Below are positions 26,420-37,782 of a stretch of 64,000 bases of DNA, piece by piece. The position numbers and the translations under genes were made by a program. Origin of the DNA: Actinomycetales bacterium (lineage in GTDB: Bacteria > Actinomycetota > Actinomycetes > Actinomycetales > Dermatophilaceae). The DNA lies in assembly GCA_002748155.1 (NCBI GenBank), contig PDRO01000003.1, positions 1 through 64,000 of the forward strand. The letters are read 5' to 3'. The notes below the pieces were generated by a model. It was given only the letters and a program-made list of their open reading frames with translations, did no database searches and was not told where the DNA came from. How positions within the stretch are numbered: position 1 is the first letter of the stretch; the number at the start of each line of letters is the position of its first letter.

Positions 26420-26494
26420 TGGGGGAGGGGGCCGATAGCTCTGTCGCAGGATCAGACGTGCCCACGAGAGCACCATGTGTCTAGGCTGGTATCC

Positions 26495-27055
26495 ATGTCT
26501 GTCGGCGCCTCAGGCACCTTGGTTGCGGCAACGACCCGGGTCGTCGGGGTATCGATCCCGATCCCCGAGCCGCACGGACCTCGCTTGCAGGCCAAGCGCG
26601 CTGAGTTCAACGACCCGATGGCCCACGCGATCCCAGCACACGTCACTTTGCTCGGTCCTACGGAGTTGTCGGATGCGGAGATGCCGTTGCTCGTCGAGCA
26701 CCTAACGCGGATCGGTCGCCGGTCGGCACCGTTTCCGATGGTGCTTCGCGGCACCGGCACGTTTCGCCCAGTCTCGGACGTCGTTTTCGTGCAAGTTGCC
26801 CAGGGCATCAGCGGGTGCGAGCAACTGGAGCAACAGATCCGTGTCGATCGCTGGGCTCGGGAGTTGGCTTTCCCGTACCACCCGCATGTGACGGTGGCTC
26901 ACGATGTCCCGGGGCCCGATCTAAACCGGGCGTTCGACGAGTTGGCCGACTATCGCGCAGCTTTCGACGTCGAACAGTTCTGGCTCTACGAACAGCGATC
27001 CGACGGGTGTTGGTCGGCGCTGCGGCCGTTCGGCCTGGGCGTGCGGGAAGGTTGA
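26495..27055 (+). CDS. 2H-family phosphoesterase (2'-5' RNA ligase-like)
   Basis: ATG 26495 is preceded at 7 bases by TAGGCT, a likely -10 box, so the mRNA may be leaderless; the protein is 186 residues. The two HxT motifs of 2H phosphoesterases are present: IPAHVTLLGP in the first half and YHPHVTVAHDV in the second. The family hydrolyses 2',3'-cyclic or 2'-5' phosphodiester bonds in RNA or nucleotides. Its gene lies one base before the YihY gene, an arrangement seen in other actinobacteria, so they share a transcript. The physiological substrate is unknown. Confidence 0.8.
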   Translation: MSVGASGTLVAATTRVVGVSIPIPEPHGPRLQAKRAEFNDPMAHAIPAHVTLLGPTELSDAEMPLLVEHLTRIGRRSAPFPMVLRGTGTFRPVSDVVFVQVAQGISGCEQLEQQIRVDRWARELAFPYHPHVTVAHDVPGPDLNRAFDELADYRAAFDVEQFWLYEQRSDGCWSALRPFGLGVREG

Positions 27056-27056
27056 C

Positions 27057-28172
27057 ATGAAGAAACGACTCAAAGACCTCACTGCGCATCTCAAAGCCAC
27101 CCGGGTCTATCGAGCATGGGAGCGTTTCAGCAGAGCCAAGGGCAACCTGCTGGCTGCCGGAATCGCCTACTTCGCGTTCTTCTCGCTCTTCCCTGCCTTG
27201 GCGTTGGCCGCGGTCGTCTTCGGGTTCGTTCTGCAAGGCCGGCCAGATCTGCTCGCTGCGATCGGCGACTCACTCAACGAGTCGTTGCCCGGTTTCGTCA
27301 AGACGGCCAGTAACCCGGGCGGGTTGATCGAGTTGTCCGCACCCGAGACCGCGACTCTGAGCTGGGCCGGTGGCGTCTCGTTGGCCACCCTGTTGTTGTC
27401 CGGGCTGGGGTGGATCGGTGCGCTGCGCCAAGGTATCCGGACGGTCTTCGGTGCCAAGGGGCCGATCGGGAATCCGGTCGTGGCCAAGCTACGTGACCTC
27501 ATGGTTTTCGCACTGTTCGGAGTCGCGGTCGTGCTGTCGGCGACGCTCACCTCGGTCGCCAGCACGGCCACCCAGTGGCTGGCCGACCTCATCGGGTTCC
27601 AGGTCGGCTGGCTCCTCACCGCTGCGGGATTGCTCGTCTCCCTCATGGTCGACACCTTCATCATGGTTGTGCTGCTGCGGCTGCTGTCCGGTGTCCCGCT
27701 GCCCTGGCACGACGTGCGTAGCGGCGCACTGCTGGGCGGCATCGGCATGACCGTGCTCAAGGTCCTGGGATCGACGTTGATCGCCCGAGCCACGGCCAAC
27801 CCCCTCTTCGGGTCGATCGTCGTGGTCGTCGGGCTGCTGTTCTGGCTCAACCTCATCGGTCGGCTCACCATGCTCTCGGCGGCCTGGGCCGCGAATGACA
27901 TCGATACCGCGCTGGCGAAACTGGAGCGAGAACGAGGTGTGGCATCGTCGACGTCACTATCGGCTGACAACGCCGGCGGTCTTGCGGGTCCCGGTGCCGG
28001 GGCTGCCCGGGCACGCCCGGCAACAGCAGCATCACTGGCGTCGGGTTCGGCGGTGGCGCCGACCCGTCAACGCGACCGGATCAGCATCGCCGCCGGTGCA
28101 CTGCTGGGGGCGGCCGCCGTGGCCACTGTCGGCGCTGCGGTGCGTGGCGTGCGCGAGCGCCCCGACGACTAG
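27057..28172 (+). CDS. YihY/BrkB-family inner membrane protein
   Basis: The 371-residue protein starts one base after the 2H gene. A cytoplasmic basic start (MKKRLKDLTAHLK) is followed by GNLLAAGIAYFAFFSLFPALAL-type first helix, the family block GIRTVFGAKGPIG (the W..L...I..VWG-like region), six membrane segments in total and a Ser/Ala-rich, probably disordered, cytoplasmic tail of ~90 residues. The family was once called ribonuclease BN by mistake; its true role is unclear, with proposed parts in transport or virulence. A convergent hairpin separates it from sdhB. Confidence 0.8.
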   Translation: MKKRLKDLTAHLKATRVYRAWERFSRAKGNLLAAGIAYFAFFSLFPALALAAVVFGFVLQGRPDLLAAIGDSLNESLPGFVKTASNPGGLIELSAPETATLSWAGGVSLATLLLSGLGWIGALRQGIRTVFGAKGPIGNPVVAKLRDLMVFALFGVAVVLSATLTSVASTATQWLADLIGFQVGWLLTAAGLLVSLMVDTFIMVVLLRLLSGVPLPWHDVRSGALLGGIGMTVLKVLGSTLIARATANPLFGSIVVVVGLLFWLNLIGRLTMLSAAWAANDIDTALAKLERERGVASSTSLSADNAGGLAGPGAGAARARPATAASLASGSAVAPTRQRDRISIAAGALLGAAAVATVGAAVRGVRERPDD

Positions 28173-28315
28173 GCGGTCTATTCGCCCGGAATCGGCGGGG
28201 TCAGCATTCGCAAGACCCGTAAGAGCGATCGTCGTGACCAACGGACTGACACGACGAGACGAGCAGCGGGTGGGCATCATCGATCGGCAAGTTCGTGACG
28301 CCGTGGGTGCGAATC

Positions 28316-28353
28316 GGCCGGGGTGGGTATGCCGGTTGCGCGGCACCCCGGCC
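28316..28353. terminator. Bidirectional hairpin between yihY and sdhB
   Basis: GGCCGGGGTG (28316-28325) and CACCCCGGCC (28344-28353) form a perfect ten-pair stem; part of the interior (TGCCG...CGGCA) can extend it. It lies between two converging genes and can stop both transcripts. The octamer GTATGCCG again lies inside. Confidence 0.7.
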
Positions 28354-28375
28354 CCGGCCGGTTTCGAGGGCCTGC

Positions 28376-29115
28376 TTACGTGGCGTGGCTCAGTGAGTGC
28401 CGCAGGTCGCGGTTGAGGGTGTTGATGACGTCGAGCGGGATCTCCTTGGGGCAGGAGGCCGCGCACGCCCCGGTATTGGTGCAGCCGCCGAAGCCTTCGT
28501 GGTCGTGCTGGGCCACCATCGACACCACCCGGGCGTAGCGCTCCGGCTGGCCCTGGGGCATCTCGCCGAGGTGGGTGACCTTGGCGCCCATGAAGAGCAT
28601 GCCGGAGGCGTTCGGGCAGGCAGCGACGCAGGCGCCACACCCGATGCAGGCCGCAGCCATGAACGACCGGTCGGCCTTCGGTTTGGGCACCGGCACCGAG
28701 TGGGCTTCGGGTGCGGCACCGGTGTTGACCGAGATGAAGCCGCCCGCCTGGATGATCCGGTCGAAGGAGGAGCGGTCGACGACGAGATCCTTGATGATCG
28801 GGAAGGCGTCGGCCCGCCACGGCTCGATGCTGATGACGTCGCCGTCGGCGAACTCGCGCATGTGCAACTGGCAGGTCGTCGTCGTCACCGGGCCGTGTGC
28901 CGCCCCGCTGATCATCAACCCGCACATGCCGCAGATCCCTTCACGGCAGTCGCTGTCGAAGGCCACCGGATCCTCACCTTTGGCGATGAGCGACTCGTTG
29001 AGCACGTCGAGCATCTCGAGGAACGACATGTCACCCGAGACCCCGCTGAGCTGATACGTGACCATCCGGCCGGGCTTGTCGGGCCCCTCTTGCCGCCAGA
29101 TGTTGAGAGTGAGGT

Positions 29116-29119
<4 letters not shown>
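28376..29119 (-). CDS. sdhB: Succinate dehydrogenase iron-sulfur subunit
   Basis: This 247-residue subunit carries electrons from FAD in SdhA to the membrane quinone site. The [2Fe-2S] cysteines are in [13 protein letters not shown] and TTCQLHM. The [4Fe-4S] set is [14 protein letters not shown], and the [3Fe-4S] set is [18 protein letters not shown] 29119 overlaps the sdhA stop, so translation is coupled. It is the last gene of sdhC-sdhA-sdhB. The pattern resembles the type B enzymes of Gram-positives that work with a single cytochrome b subunit. Confidence 0.97.
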
Positions 29120-31152
<2,033 letters not shown>

Positions 31153-31159
31153 CAGCGCC

Positions 31160-31876
31160 TCACTTCACGATCCCGAAGAGGATGGCCAACGGTGGCACGA
31201 GGAAACCGATCACGACAACCGCAGCCGTCAGGTGTGCCACTGCGTGCGCGATAGTTCGCGACCGGGCCGTGTTGGTCAACCCGAAAGTCTGAGCGGCGCT
31301 CCACACCCCGTGGAAGAGGTGCAAACCCAACGCCACCATGGCCAAGACGTAGATGAGCACTACCCACCAGAGCTGGAAACTCGCGATGACGAGCTGACCG
31401 GTGCTGTTCCCGATCTGCTCGGCGGAGAAAGCTCCGTTGAAATTGACCTTGGGGATCGTGAACTGCACGAGGTGGAAGACAAGGAAGAGCAGCAGGGCGA
31501 TGCCGCCCCAACGCATCATCGGCGACCGCCGCACACCCGAGGCGACGGTCTTCACGGCATACCGCTGTGGGCGGGCGCGGTTGGCCCGGCCCCACAGGCT
31601 CAGCGCGGCATAGACGTGCACGACGAGCGAGAGCACGAGCAGCGCGCGGAAGAGCCAGAGGAACCCCGAGTAGGGCAGGATCGGCATGAGTAACTCGCGC
31701 AAGTGCTCGGCGTACGAGTCGAACGCCTCCGTGCCTGCGAGGATCTTGAGGTTCCCGTACATGTGCATGAGGACGTAGAAGACGAAGAGCGCACCGGTCG
31801 TCGCCATGGTGAACTTGAGGAAGACCGAGGTACGCGGAGCCGACTTCTCACCCTGAAGAAGAGTCTGAGTGGCCAC
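31160..31876 (-). CDS. sdhC: Succinate dehydrogenase cytochrome b subunit
   Basis: The GTG at 31876 gives 238 residues; upstream extension has no family match. Five membrane segments are visible (starting near [75 protein letters not shown] and [17 protein letters not shown]). Histidines within helices 1-4 can bind two haems, as in the single-subunit type B anchor of Bacillus and actinobacteria; hence no sdhD is expected. It anchors SdhAB and passes electrons to menaquinone. It is the first gene of the operon, with no clear promoter recognised in the 151 bases up to manC. Confidence 0.95.
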   Translation of the reverse strand: MATQTLLQGEKSAPRTSVFLKFTMATTGALFVFYVLMHMYGNLKILAGTEAFDSYAEHLRELLMPILPYSGFLWLFRALLVLSLVVHVYAALSLWGRANRARPQRYAVKTVASGVRRSPMMRWGGIALLLFLVFHLVQFTIPKVNFNGAFSAEQIGNSTGQLVIASFQLWWVVLIYVLAMVALGLHLFHGVWSAAQTFGLTNTARSRTIAHAVAHLTAAVVVIGFLVPPLAILFGIVK

Positions 31877-32027
31877 GACCCCACCGTAGCGTCTCGCTGT
31901 CACGACCCGATCACCGCCAGCGCCTCCAGCGGGTGAGATCCCTCTCTCCCTGGCCTTCTCGCGGCCTTCTCGCGCCGACCGGTCCCGCCTCCCGGCACGG
32001 GGGACCGGCACGGGCTACCGTGCGGTC

Positions 32028-33128
32028 ATGGACCAGGCAAGCAGCGACCTCGGGAACTTCTGGGCGGTCGTACCGGCCGGCGGCGCAGGAACACGATTGT
32101 GGCCGCTGTCCCGCCGCAGCGCACCCAAGTTCCTGCTCGACCTGACCGGCTCGGGTCGCACCCTGCTGCAAGCCACCTGGGACCGGCTGACCCCCCTGTC
32201 GGGGGATCGGGTCGTGGTCGTCACCGGAACGGCTCACGCAGCGGCGGTCGCCGAGCAACTGCCCGGCCTCGATCCAGCACATTTGCTGGCCGAACCGCAT
32301 GGGCGTGACTCGATGCCGGCCATCGCCCTGGCCGCCGCGGTGATCGCCCGCCGCGACCCGGAGGCAGTGATCGGGTCGTTCGCCGCGGATCATGTCATCG
32401 GTGCCGTCGCCGGCTTCCATGCCGCCGTTCGGGAGGCCGTCCTGGTCGCCGGGACCGGGCGGGTCGTCACGATCGGGATCACCCCGACCGCGCCGGCGAC
32501 CGGCTTCGGGTACATCCGGGAAGGGGCCACGTTGGATGTGGCGGGGGCACCGTCGGCCCGTGTCGTTGCTGAATTCGTGGAGAAACCGGATGCCGCGACC
32601 GCGGCCTCCTATCTTGCCACTGGCGGATACCGTTGGAACGCAGGCATGTTCGTTGTCGGTGCCCAGCGTTTGCTCGACCTACTGCGGGTCGAGCATCCCG
32701 ACCTGGCAGCCGGGGCCGAGGCGATCGCCGCAGACCCTTGCCGGCTGGACGAGCTGTGGCCCACGTTGACCAGGATCACCATCGATCACGCAGTGGCCGA
32801 GCCGGCAGCGGCGGCCGGGCAGATGGCCGTCGTGCCGGCCGTCTTCGACTGGGATGACATCGGTGACTTCGACGCGCTCGCCACGGTGCTCGCCGGCATA
32901 CGGCCGGATGGCCTCCACGTGCTCGGCGAAGACGAGGACGTCGTGACGTTCGACACCACCGGCCTGGTCGCGGCCGGCAGTGGACGCCTGGTGGCGGTCC
33001 TGGGACTGTCCGACATCATCGTCGTCGACACTCCCGACGCTGTGCTGGTTGCGCCCCGGTCGCGCGCTCAACAGGTCAAGCGGGTCGTGGACGGGCTCGC
33101 GGCACGCCACCGGGACGACCTGCGCTGA
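32028..33128 (+). CDS. manC: Mannose-1-phosphate guanylyltransferase
   Basis: The enzyme makes GDP-mannose from mannose-1-phosphate and GTP, the donor for mannosylated lipids and glycans. ATG 32028 lies 6 bases after TACCGT, a probable -10 box with leaderless start. The 366-residue protein has the nucleotide-binding motif VPAGGAGTRLWPLSRRSAPK, the sugar-phosphate site FVEKPDAATAASYL, YRWNAGMFV and a C-terminal strand-rich part with VVDTPDAVLVAPRSRAQQVK. It lacks the extra isomerase domain of bifunctional forms. The PIG-V-like mannosyltransferase at 36514 may use products of this pathway. Confidence 0.9.
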   Translation: MDQASSDLGNFWAVVPAGGAGTRLWPLSRRSAPKFLLDLTGSGRTLLQATWDRLTPLSGDRVVVVTGTAHAAAVAEQLPGLDPAHLLAEPHGRDSMPAIALAAAVIARRDPEAVIGSFAADHVIGAVAGFHAAVREAVLVAGTGRVVTIGITPTAPATGFGYIREGATLDVAGAPSARVVAEFVEKPDAATAASYLATGGYRWNAGMFVVGAQRLLDLLRVEHPDLAAGAEAIAADPCRLDELWPTLTRITIDHAVAEPAAAAGQMAVVPAVFDWDDIGDFDALATVLAGIRPDGLHVLGEDEDVVTFDTTGLVAAGSGRLVAVLGLSDIIVVDTPDAVLVAPRSRAQQVKRVVDGLAARHRDDLR

Positions 33129-33244
33129 CTGCCGACCGGGCGACGCCCCCCGGCAGCGACCGCGAGAAGGCACACCCTACGATCCGGGGGAGTCCACAGC
33201 CGAGGGGCGGATGCCCCTGGCCCGGGCATCGGCATACTGTTCGA

Positions 33245-33913
33245 GTGAGCAGTCCCACTCTCCGTCTCGTGCTGGCCTCGGCCTCGCCGGCCCGACTGCG
33301 CACGTTGCAGCATGCCGGTGTCGAGCCGACCGTCGTCGTCAGCGACGTCGACGAAGCACGGGTGGCCGCGGAGGCGGTTGAACGCTATGGCCGGCTGGAG
33401 CCTGGAGATCTCGCCCTGGTGCTCGCCCGCGCCAAAGCCGAGACGGTGGCTTACGACGAGGGCGCCTTGGCCGGCGACATCGTCCTCGGGTGCGACTCGG
33501 TGCTGGAGCTCGACGGCCGGATCCACGGCAAACCCACCGACGAGGCCGACGCGATCGCCCGCTGGCGGCTGATGCGTGGCGGCACCGGCATCCTGCACAC
33601 CGGGCATTGGCTGGTCGACGAGCGCGATCCGGTCATCGGCGGGACCGGGGCGACCGTCGGGGCGACCGCCTCGACGACGGTGCACTTCGCCGAGCTCGAC
33701 GACGACGAGATCCGGGCCTACGTCGCGACCGGGGAGCCGCTGCGCGTAGCCGGGGCGTTCACGATCGACGGGCTGGGCGGCGCCTTCGTCACCGCTGTCG
33801 AAGGCGACCACCACAACGTCGTCGGGCTCTCGCTGCCTCTGTTGCGCGAGCTCCTGGCCGATCTCGGGGTGCGCTGGGGGGAGGTCGTCACCGAGCACCG
33901 GCGGCCGGGGTAG
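33245..33913 (+). CDS. maf: Maf-like nucleoside triphosphate pyrophosphatase
   Basis: Maf proteins hydrolyse non-canonical or canonical nucleoside triphosphates to monophosphates and can slow septum formation when in excess. GTG 33245 lies 6 bases after CATACT, a candidate -10. The 222-residue protein shows LVLASASPARLRTLQHAG, the acidic DVDEARVA, LARAKAETVA, the catalytic VLGCDSVLELDGRIHGKP and AYVATGEPLRVAGAFTIDGLGG. An insertion around residues 115-150 is typical of actinobacterial forms. A strong hairpin begins directly after the stop codon. Confidence 0.93.
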   Translation: MSSPTLRLVLASASPARLRTLQHAGVEPTVVVSDVDEARVAAEAVERYGRLEPGDLALVLARAKAETVAYDEGALAGDIVLGCDSVLELDGRIHGKPTDEADAIARWRLMRGGTGILHTGHWLVDERDPVIGGTGATVGATASTTVHFAELDDDEIRAYVATGEPLRVAGAFTIDGLGGAFVTAVEGDHHNVVGLSLPLLRELLADLGVRWGEVVTEHRRPG

Positions 33914-33938
33914 CCGGGCGGGCGGTAACCTCGCCCGG
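33914..33938 (+). terminator. Hairpin immediately after maf
   Basis: CCGGGCG (33914-33920) and CGCCCGG (33932-33938) enclose an 11-base loop right at the maf stop codon. Seven GC pairs make a stable stem; no T-run follows. Confidence 0.6.
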
Positions 33939-34321
33939 GGCCAGCACCGTCCAACTGATGTGTGGTGATCGCCTGCGGGGGTGATTCGCTCGTGGAACCT
34001 CGTCGCAGCTAGCTCTGGACTCGTCGGCAAGGTGGCAGGCAGCCTGCCGGTGTGGGTTGTGGGATCTGCCAACGGTCGCCTGACCTCGTAGTCCGGGACG
34101 CCGACGTGGTGCTCGCACGTTCCGACGCCCAGACACTCCCGGTAGCTGTGTCCCTATCTGCGGTCAAATGACACCACGAGACCCAGCGACATCCCCCAGA
34201 TCATCAACGACAGCATCAGTCCTAGGCAGACCGGTCCTTGTAAGCGTAGCGTTGTCTTGCCGATCAGCCGACCGGTACCACAGGGGCCGTCGACCGTGTC
34301 GACGGTGGAAAGGATCACGTC
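33939..34321. other. 383-base intergenic region with a dyad before the next gene
   Basis: No gene or tRNA is visible. A perfect dyad CCGTCGAC-cgt-GTCGACGG (34287-34305) ends just before the ribosome site GGAAAGGAT of the secreted-protein gene at 34322, where it could act as an operator or limit translation. Another short dyad, GGCAGG-CAG-CCTGCC, lies near 34031-34045. The composition falls from GC-rich to mixed across the region, marking a border with possibly acquired DNA. Confidence 0.5.
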
Positions 34322-35017
34322 ATGAAAAGAAATCTGGCGGCAACCATAGCGATAGGTTGCCTAGCTCTGACCGCACCTGTCGCGCAAGCCGCTGAAGATC
34401 CGGGGCTTACATCAGACGGATACGAGAGATTCCAAAACAGCATTTCGTATCAAGAATACCAGGCTGGCGTTCAAGAACTGGCGTCCCTTGGGCTCGTTGA
34501 GAGCAAGGGTGTGGTCCAACCGTTGGACCGCCCACAAGAGACAGCACTGGCGGCATCATCCGCTAAGAGTTCGTCCTCGCATTCAGGCGGAGGAGGAACC
34601 GTAAATCTTGGGACTGCCAGACACGTCGGGGACGTGTTCTACTCGCCGTCGATAACTGGGCACAATGGGATCTGGTATTCCGTGGGATACGTTGTTGAAG
34701 CGAACCCCTCGTCGGGAGTGCGCGCTTACCCATCGCGGTCGCGACAAATGAACAAAGGCACCCAGAAGATGTACGTTCGGGCCACGCAATCCACGCGAAA
34801 TGCGGCTGGTGCATGGGCGCATGGACGTGTGGGCTCTGGGTACAACTACGCCTTCTTCAACAACAAGAAGTACAATGCCCCTTATAATTGCTCGCAGCTC
34901 GTCTGGGCGGCATATCATCGAAAAGGTATTGACCTCGACAGTAACGGTGGTTGGGGCGTGTATCCTCGGAACATCCGCGATGATTCTCAAACCGTCACCT
35001 ACGCCACGCTGAATTAA
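34322..35017 (+). CDS. Secreted NlpC/P60-like (YiiX/YycO-type) protein
   Basis: ATG 34322 follows GGAAAGGAT. The 231-residue protein has a signal peptide (MKRNLAATIAIGCLALTAPVAQAAE, cut after AQA), a short alpha-helical region with SYQEYQAGVQELASLGLVES, a Ser/Gly linker and a C-terminal papain-like domain. The domain has the circularly permuted order: histidine first (SPSITGHNGIWYSVGYVVE), then the cysteine in YNCSQLVWAAYHRKGIDLD and the tail WGVYPRNIRDDS. Such proteins cleave peptidoglycan peptides or acyl/amide bonds. Codon use is much less GC-rich than in neighbouring genes (many AAA, ATT, AAT), so the gene is probably a recent arrival. Confidence 0.75.
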   Translation: MKRNLAATIAIGCLALTAPVAQAAEDPGLTSDGYERFQNSISYQEYQAGVQELASLGLVESKGVVQPLDRPQETALAASSAKSSSSHSGGGGTVNLGTARHVGDVFYSPSITGHNGIWYSVGYVVEANPSSGVRAYPSRSRQMNKGTQKMYVRATQSTRNAAGAWAHGRVGSGYNYAFFNNKKYNAPYNCSQLVWAAYHRKGIDLDSNGGWGVYPRNIRDDSQTVTYATLN

Positions 35018-35253
35018 CAGCTGACCTAGAGCTCGCGCTTCCGAAGGGCGCGGCTACTGGTGTGAGCTTGCCTTGAGATCCGTCCGCGTCCAGCGGAAAT
35101 GCTGCCCGCAGAGGTCCGCTTGGGCATGTGCGTGAGCTTTCCGTGGCTGTCGTCGGCAAACGTGCTGCGGAACGCACGCGAATGCAGGAGAATCCTGCGC
35201 CAGGTGTCGAATCCCATTGTTGGGAAGGGGGCTCCATCGGGAGGGTGACGAGT

Positions 35254-36420
35254 ATGAGGGCGTGGTGGTTTCCACGGTGCGTCGCTGCGTCGATCGCGAC
35301 GTTTGTCGTGGGGTGCTCGGCCGGACCGGCGCCACGGGAGCTGTCCAAGTGGGAGGACTACCGGGTGCTCATCTCGGCCGGGAACTGGGAGCCCGGGAGC
35401 GCTGCGGCGGGGGAGCTTCTCGGGGTGGACGCGACGGGTGACGTCGTCCGGCTGTCGCAGGTGGGCATCGACGACGGTAAGCCGACGGTGAACGGCTCGG
35501 CTCTGCTGATCGAAGGGGATACCACGGCCCAGTGGGTCGATGGTGGGCGAGTGACCGAAATCCCTCATCCTGGTGGGAACGGTCTCCACGTGGGCTCGGC
35601 GATTGACGACGGGCGTGATCGTGCGGTGTCTGTGTTCAACATGGGGTTTTCCGAGGACGGATCGCACTATCTCTCACCGGCGTTCTGGTACGCGGATGGG
35701 CGGCTCACACGAAAGGCAATCCTCCCGTGGAATATTCTGGGCGCGCCAGTGGTATGCGGCCCAGCGGCATACGTGCCGATCGACGACATCTCGATGGCTG
35801 ACTTGACGGTTCCCGGTGGTGCTGGCGTCGCCCGCCTCGGCTGGGACGGCTCTATCGAACCTTTCTGGTTCGAAGGAGAACTAGCCGGATTGGACTCAGC
35901 TATGTCCGATGGGCCCGCGTGCGTGGGGAGCACGCTGTCATGGATCGCGACGATCCCCAGGGATACTGCAGGCGATGGGGCGTTCGACGGTCCGCTGGTC
36001 GTCGTGAACTTCGATGTGGACAGCGCGCGTGTTGAGGCGATGCCGCTGATTCTGGACAGCGTGGAACTGACGTTCAATCGGGCCCGGATCGCCACATCGT
36101 CGTATGCCGTGGACGACTCGTTGGTGTGGGCCGCCGAGGACGGGACTGTCTATGTCACCCAGGTGGCTTCGGGTAGAACCACCCGTCGCGGTGAACTGCC
36201 CACGAACTTCACCGAGAACAACGTGCAGATGTACTTGGGCGAGCACGGGTTGAGTGTGCTGGCCGAAGACCGGTCTACGCAGCGGTTGACCATGTACCGG
36301 CTGTCGTCGGACGGGAGAGTCACCGACGAAGTATCACTGGATCCCGTGTTGTCTGCGATCGGCAAGAAGTTGGCCTGGGACTCCTTCGTGGACCTGCACA
36401 ACAGGCCGGCACCTGGGTGA
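35254..36420 (+). CDS. Predicted lipoprotein with beta-propeller-like repeats
   Basis: ATG 35254 (GGAGG ten bases before) gives 388 residues. The lipobox FVVGCSAGP marks a lipid-anchored exported protein with Cys at ~17. The rest is strand-rich with repeated Gly-Asp/aromatic turns (GELLGVDATGDVVRLSQVG, VARLGWDGSIEPFWFEG, LVWAAEDGTVYVTQVASG, LTMYRLSSDGRVTDEVSLD), as in beta-propeller or TolB-like proteins. No enzyme motif was recognised. It follows the secreted NlpC-like gene but has its own start region 240 bases downstream, so joint regulation is uncertain. Confidence 0.7.
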   Translation: MRAWWFPRCVAASIATFVVGCSAGPAPRELSKWEDYRVLISAGNWEPGSAAAGELLGVDATGDVVRLSQVGIDDGKPTVNGSALLIEGDTTAQWVDGGRVTEIPHPGGNGLHVGSAIDDGRDRAVSVFNMGFSEDGSHYLSPAFWYADGRLTRKAILPWNILGAPVVCGPAAYVPIDDISMADLTVPGGAGVARLGWDGSIEPFWFEGELAGLDSAMSDGPACVGSTLSWIATIPRDTAGDGAFDGPLVVVNFDVDSARVEAMPLILDSVELTFNRARIATSSYAVDDSLVWAAEDGTVYVTQVASGRTTRRGELPTNFTENNVQMYLGEHGLSVLAEDRSTQRLTMYRLSSDGRVTDEVSLDPVLSAIGKKLAWDSFVDLHNRPAPG

Positions 36421-36513
36421 CCGTCGGTGGCAGCCGGGTCGGAGGCACTAGCACCACCGGATCCCTGGCGATCGGTCCGCGATTCCTGTGCGTCACCCAG
36501 CGCTGGCAGTGGC

Positions 36514-37743
36514 TCACGGGAACTGGATGTTGTCGTCTGGTGCCTCGATGATCCAGTAGTTCCAGATCCACCAACCCTGCAGCGCAACTCCACCTGCCCC
36601 CAGCAGAACGAGCAACGGCACGCGAACCCGGCGCAGGCCGGGCCGGTCCAGCACCCAGGCGATGACCAACGCGACCGGAAACGCGACTAGGAAGTATCGG
36701 AGTCGCGACGGGCCGATGCCGGTGACGAGGACTTGGTATGCCGGGGCGGCGCCACCCCAACCCCACAGTTCCGGACCCCAGGCACGGGAGTGCCGGGAGA
36801 CCATGAAGGCGGCGTAGGCCGCCACCAGCACGCCGGCGACCACCCAACCGCGATAGCCGTAGTCGAAATACAGGTAGTCGATCCAGGTGGAGAGCTTGAT
36901 CTCGGTGGCCTGCAACCCCCAGGCCGCGAGGGTCTTCGAATAGCCGTCGCGGTCTCCGGTGACCAAGCCGATCACGGATGGCCACAGCATGGTGAGCAGC
37001 ACCGAGGACGTGGCAAGCACCCCGACCCAGACGCGCTGACCTCGCGGGAACGGGTCGGCGTCCCGACGGGCCCAGCGGACCACGGCGTGTGCGATGAACG
37101 CGGGGGCCGTCGCCAGCACGATATTGCGGGTCAACGCCAGCACGACAAGAGCCACGAGTGCCCACCCGTAGCGCCGCGAGCGCAACGCGGTCAACACGAG
37201 CACGAGCACGAGAAGTGCACACGCCTCGGTATAGGTGGTCTGCAGCACGGGAGCCGCGACATACGTGGACACGAGCACGGTCGTGACGACCGCCGGCCAG
37301 CGGCCCACCGCCCGGTCGACGAGGCGGAAGAGGAGCACGAGGGCGACCGCACCGGCCACGAGCGACAGAGTCGACCCGGCGACGTAGAAGTCGGCACCGG
37401 TCAACCACATGATGGCCCGGGTGAGCATTGGGAAGACCGGGTAGAACGCCCACGCGTTCTGCTCGACCTGACCGGCGGTATCGGTGGGCATGGGCACCGG
37501 ATACCCGCGCTCAGCGATCTCGCGGTACCACTGGCCGTCCCAGTTGCCGGTGACCACGAAGTAGCCGGGAGCGGCCGGGGTCGGGTAGCTGACGTGGCCT
37601 GCCGGGATGCTGGGATCCATCGCGACCTGCTGGGCCTGCATGACCTGGAAGAAGACCGCGTCGACGGCCCGGGTCACGGCATACACGAGCAGTGGGAACC
37701 ACACTGCGAAGGTGATACGTCGAGACCAACCCACGATGAGCAA
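36514..37743 (-). CDS. PIG-V-like GT-C mannosyltransferase
   Basis: The 409-residue protein starts at TTG 37743 (GTG 37734 is possible) and has about ten membrane helices. The first outer loop contains NWDGQWYREIAERGYP, with the Asp of GT-C transferases, and NAWAFYPVFPMLTRAI; these match the PIG-V family, which adds mannose from dolichyl- or polyprenyl-phosphate-mannose to a lipid-linked glycan. Actinobacterial members extend lipomannan-type or other envelope mannans. It lies 39 bases after the acyl-CoA carboxylase gene, perhaps on the same transcript, but without functional link. Donor mannose derives from GDP-mannose, made by the manC product encoded here. Confidence 0.75.
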   Translation of the reverse strand: MLIVGWSRRITFAVWFPLLVYAVTRAVDAVFFQVMQAQQVAMDPSIPAGHVSYPTPAAPGYFVVTGNWDGQWYREIAERGYPVPMPTDTAGQVEQNAWAFYPVFPMLTRAIMWLTGADFYVAGSTLSLVAGAVALVLLFRLVDRAVGRWPAVVTTVLVSTYVAAPVLQTTYTEACALLVLVLVLTALRSRRYGWALVALVVLALTRNIVLATAPAFIAHAVVRWARRDADPFPRGQRVWVGVLATSSVLLTMLWPSVIGLVTGDRDGYSKTLAAWGLQATEIKLSTWIDYLYFDYGYRGWVVAGVLVAAYAAFMVSRHSRAWGPELWGWGGAAPAYQVLVTGIGPSRLRYFLVAFPVALVIAWVLDRPGLRRVRVPLLVLLGAGGVALQGWWIWNYWIIEAPDDNIQFP

Positions 37744-37782
37744 TGCTAGGGCGCGCGCCAGGTGGTTCTGCGGCCCGGCCGA

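Noticed and set aside
31160..32011. Longer SdhC start at 32011
   Set aside because: The extra 45 residues (Arg/Gly-rich) match no family member and would overlap the manC promoter region; GTG 31876 agrees with known SdhC starts.
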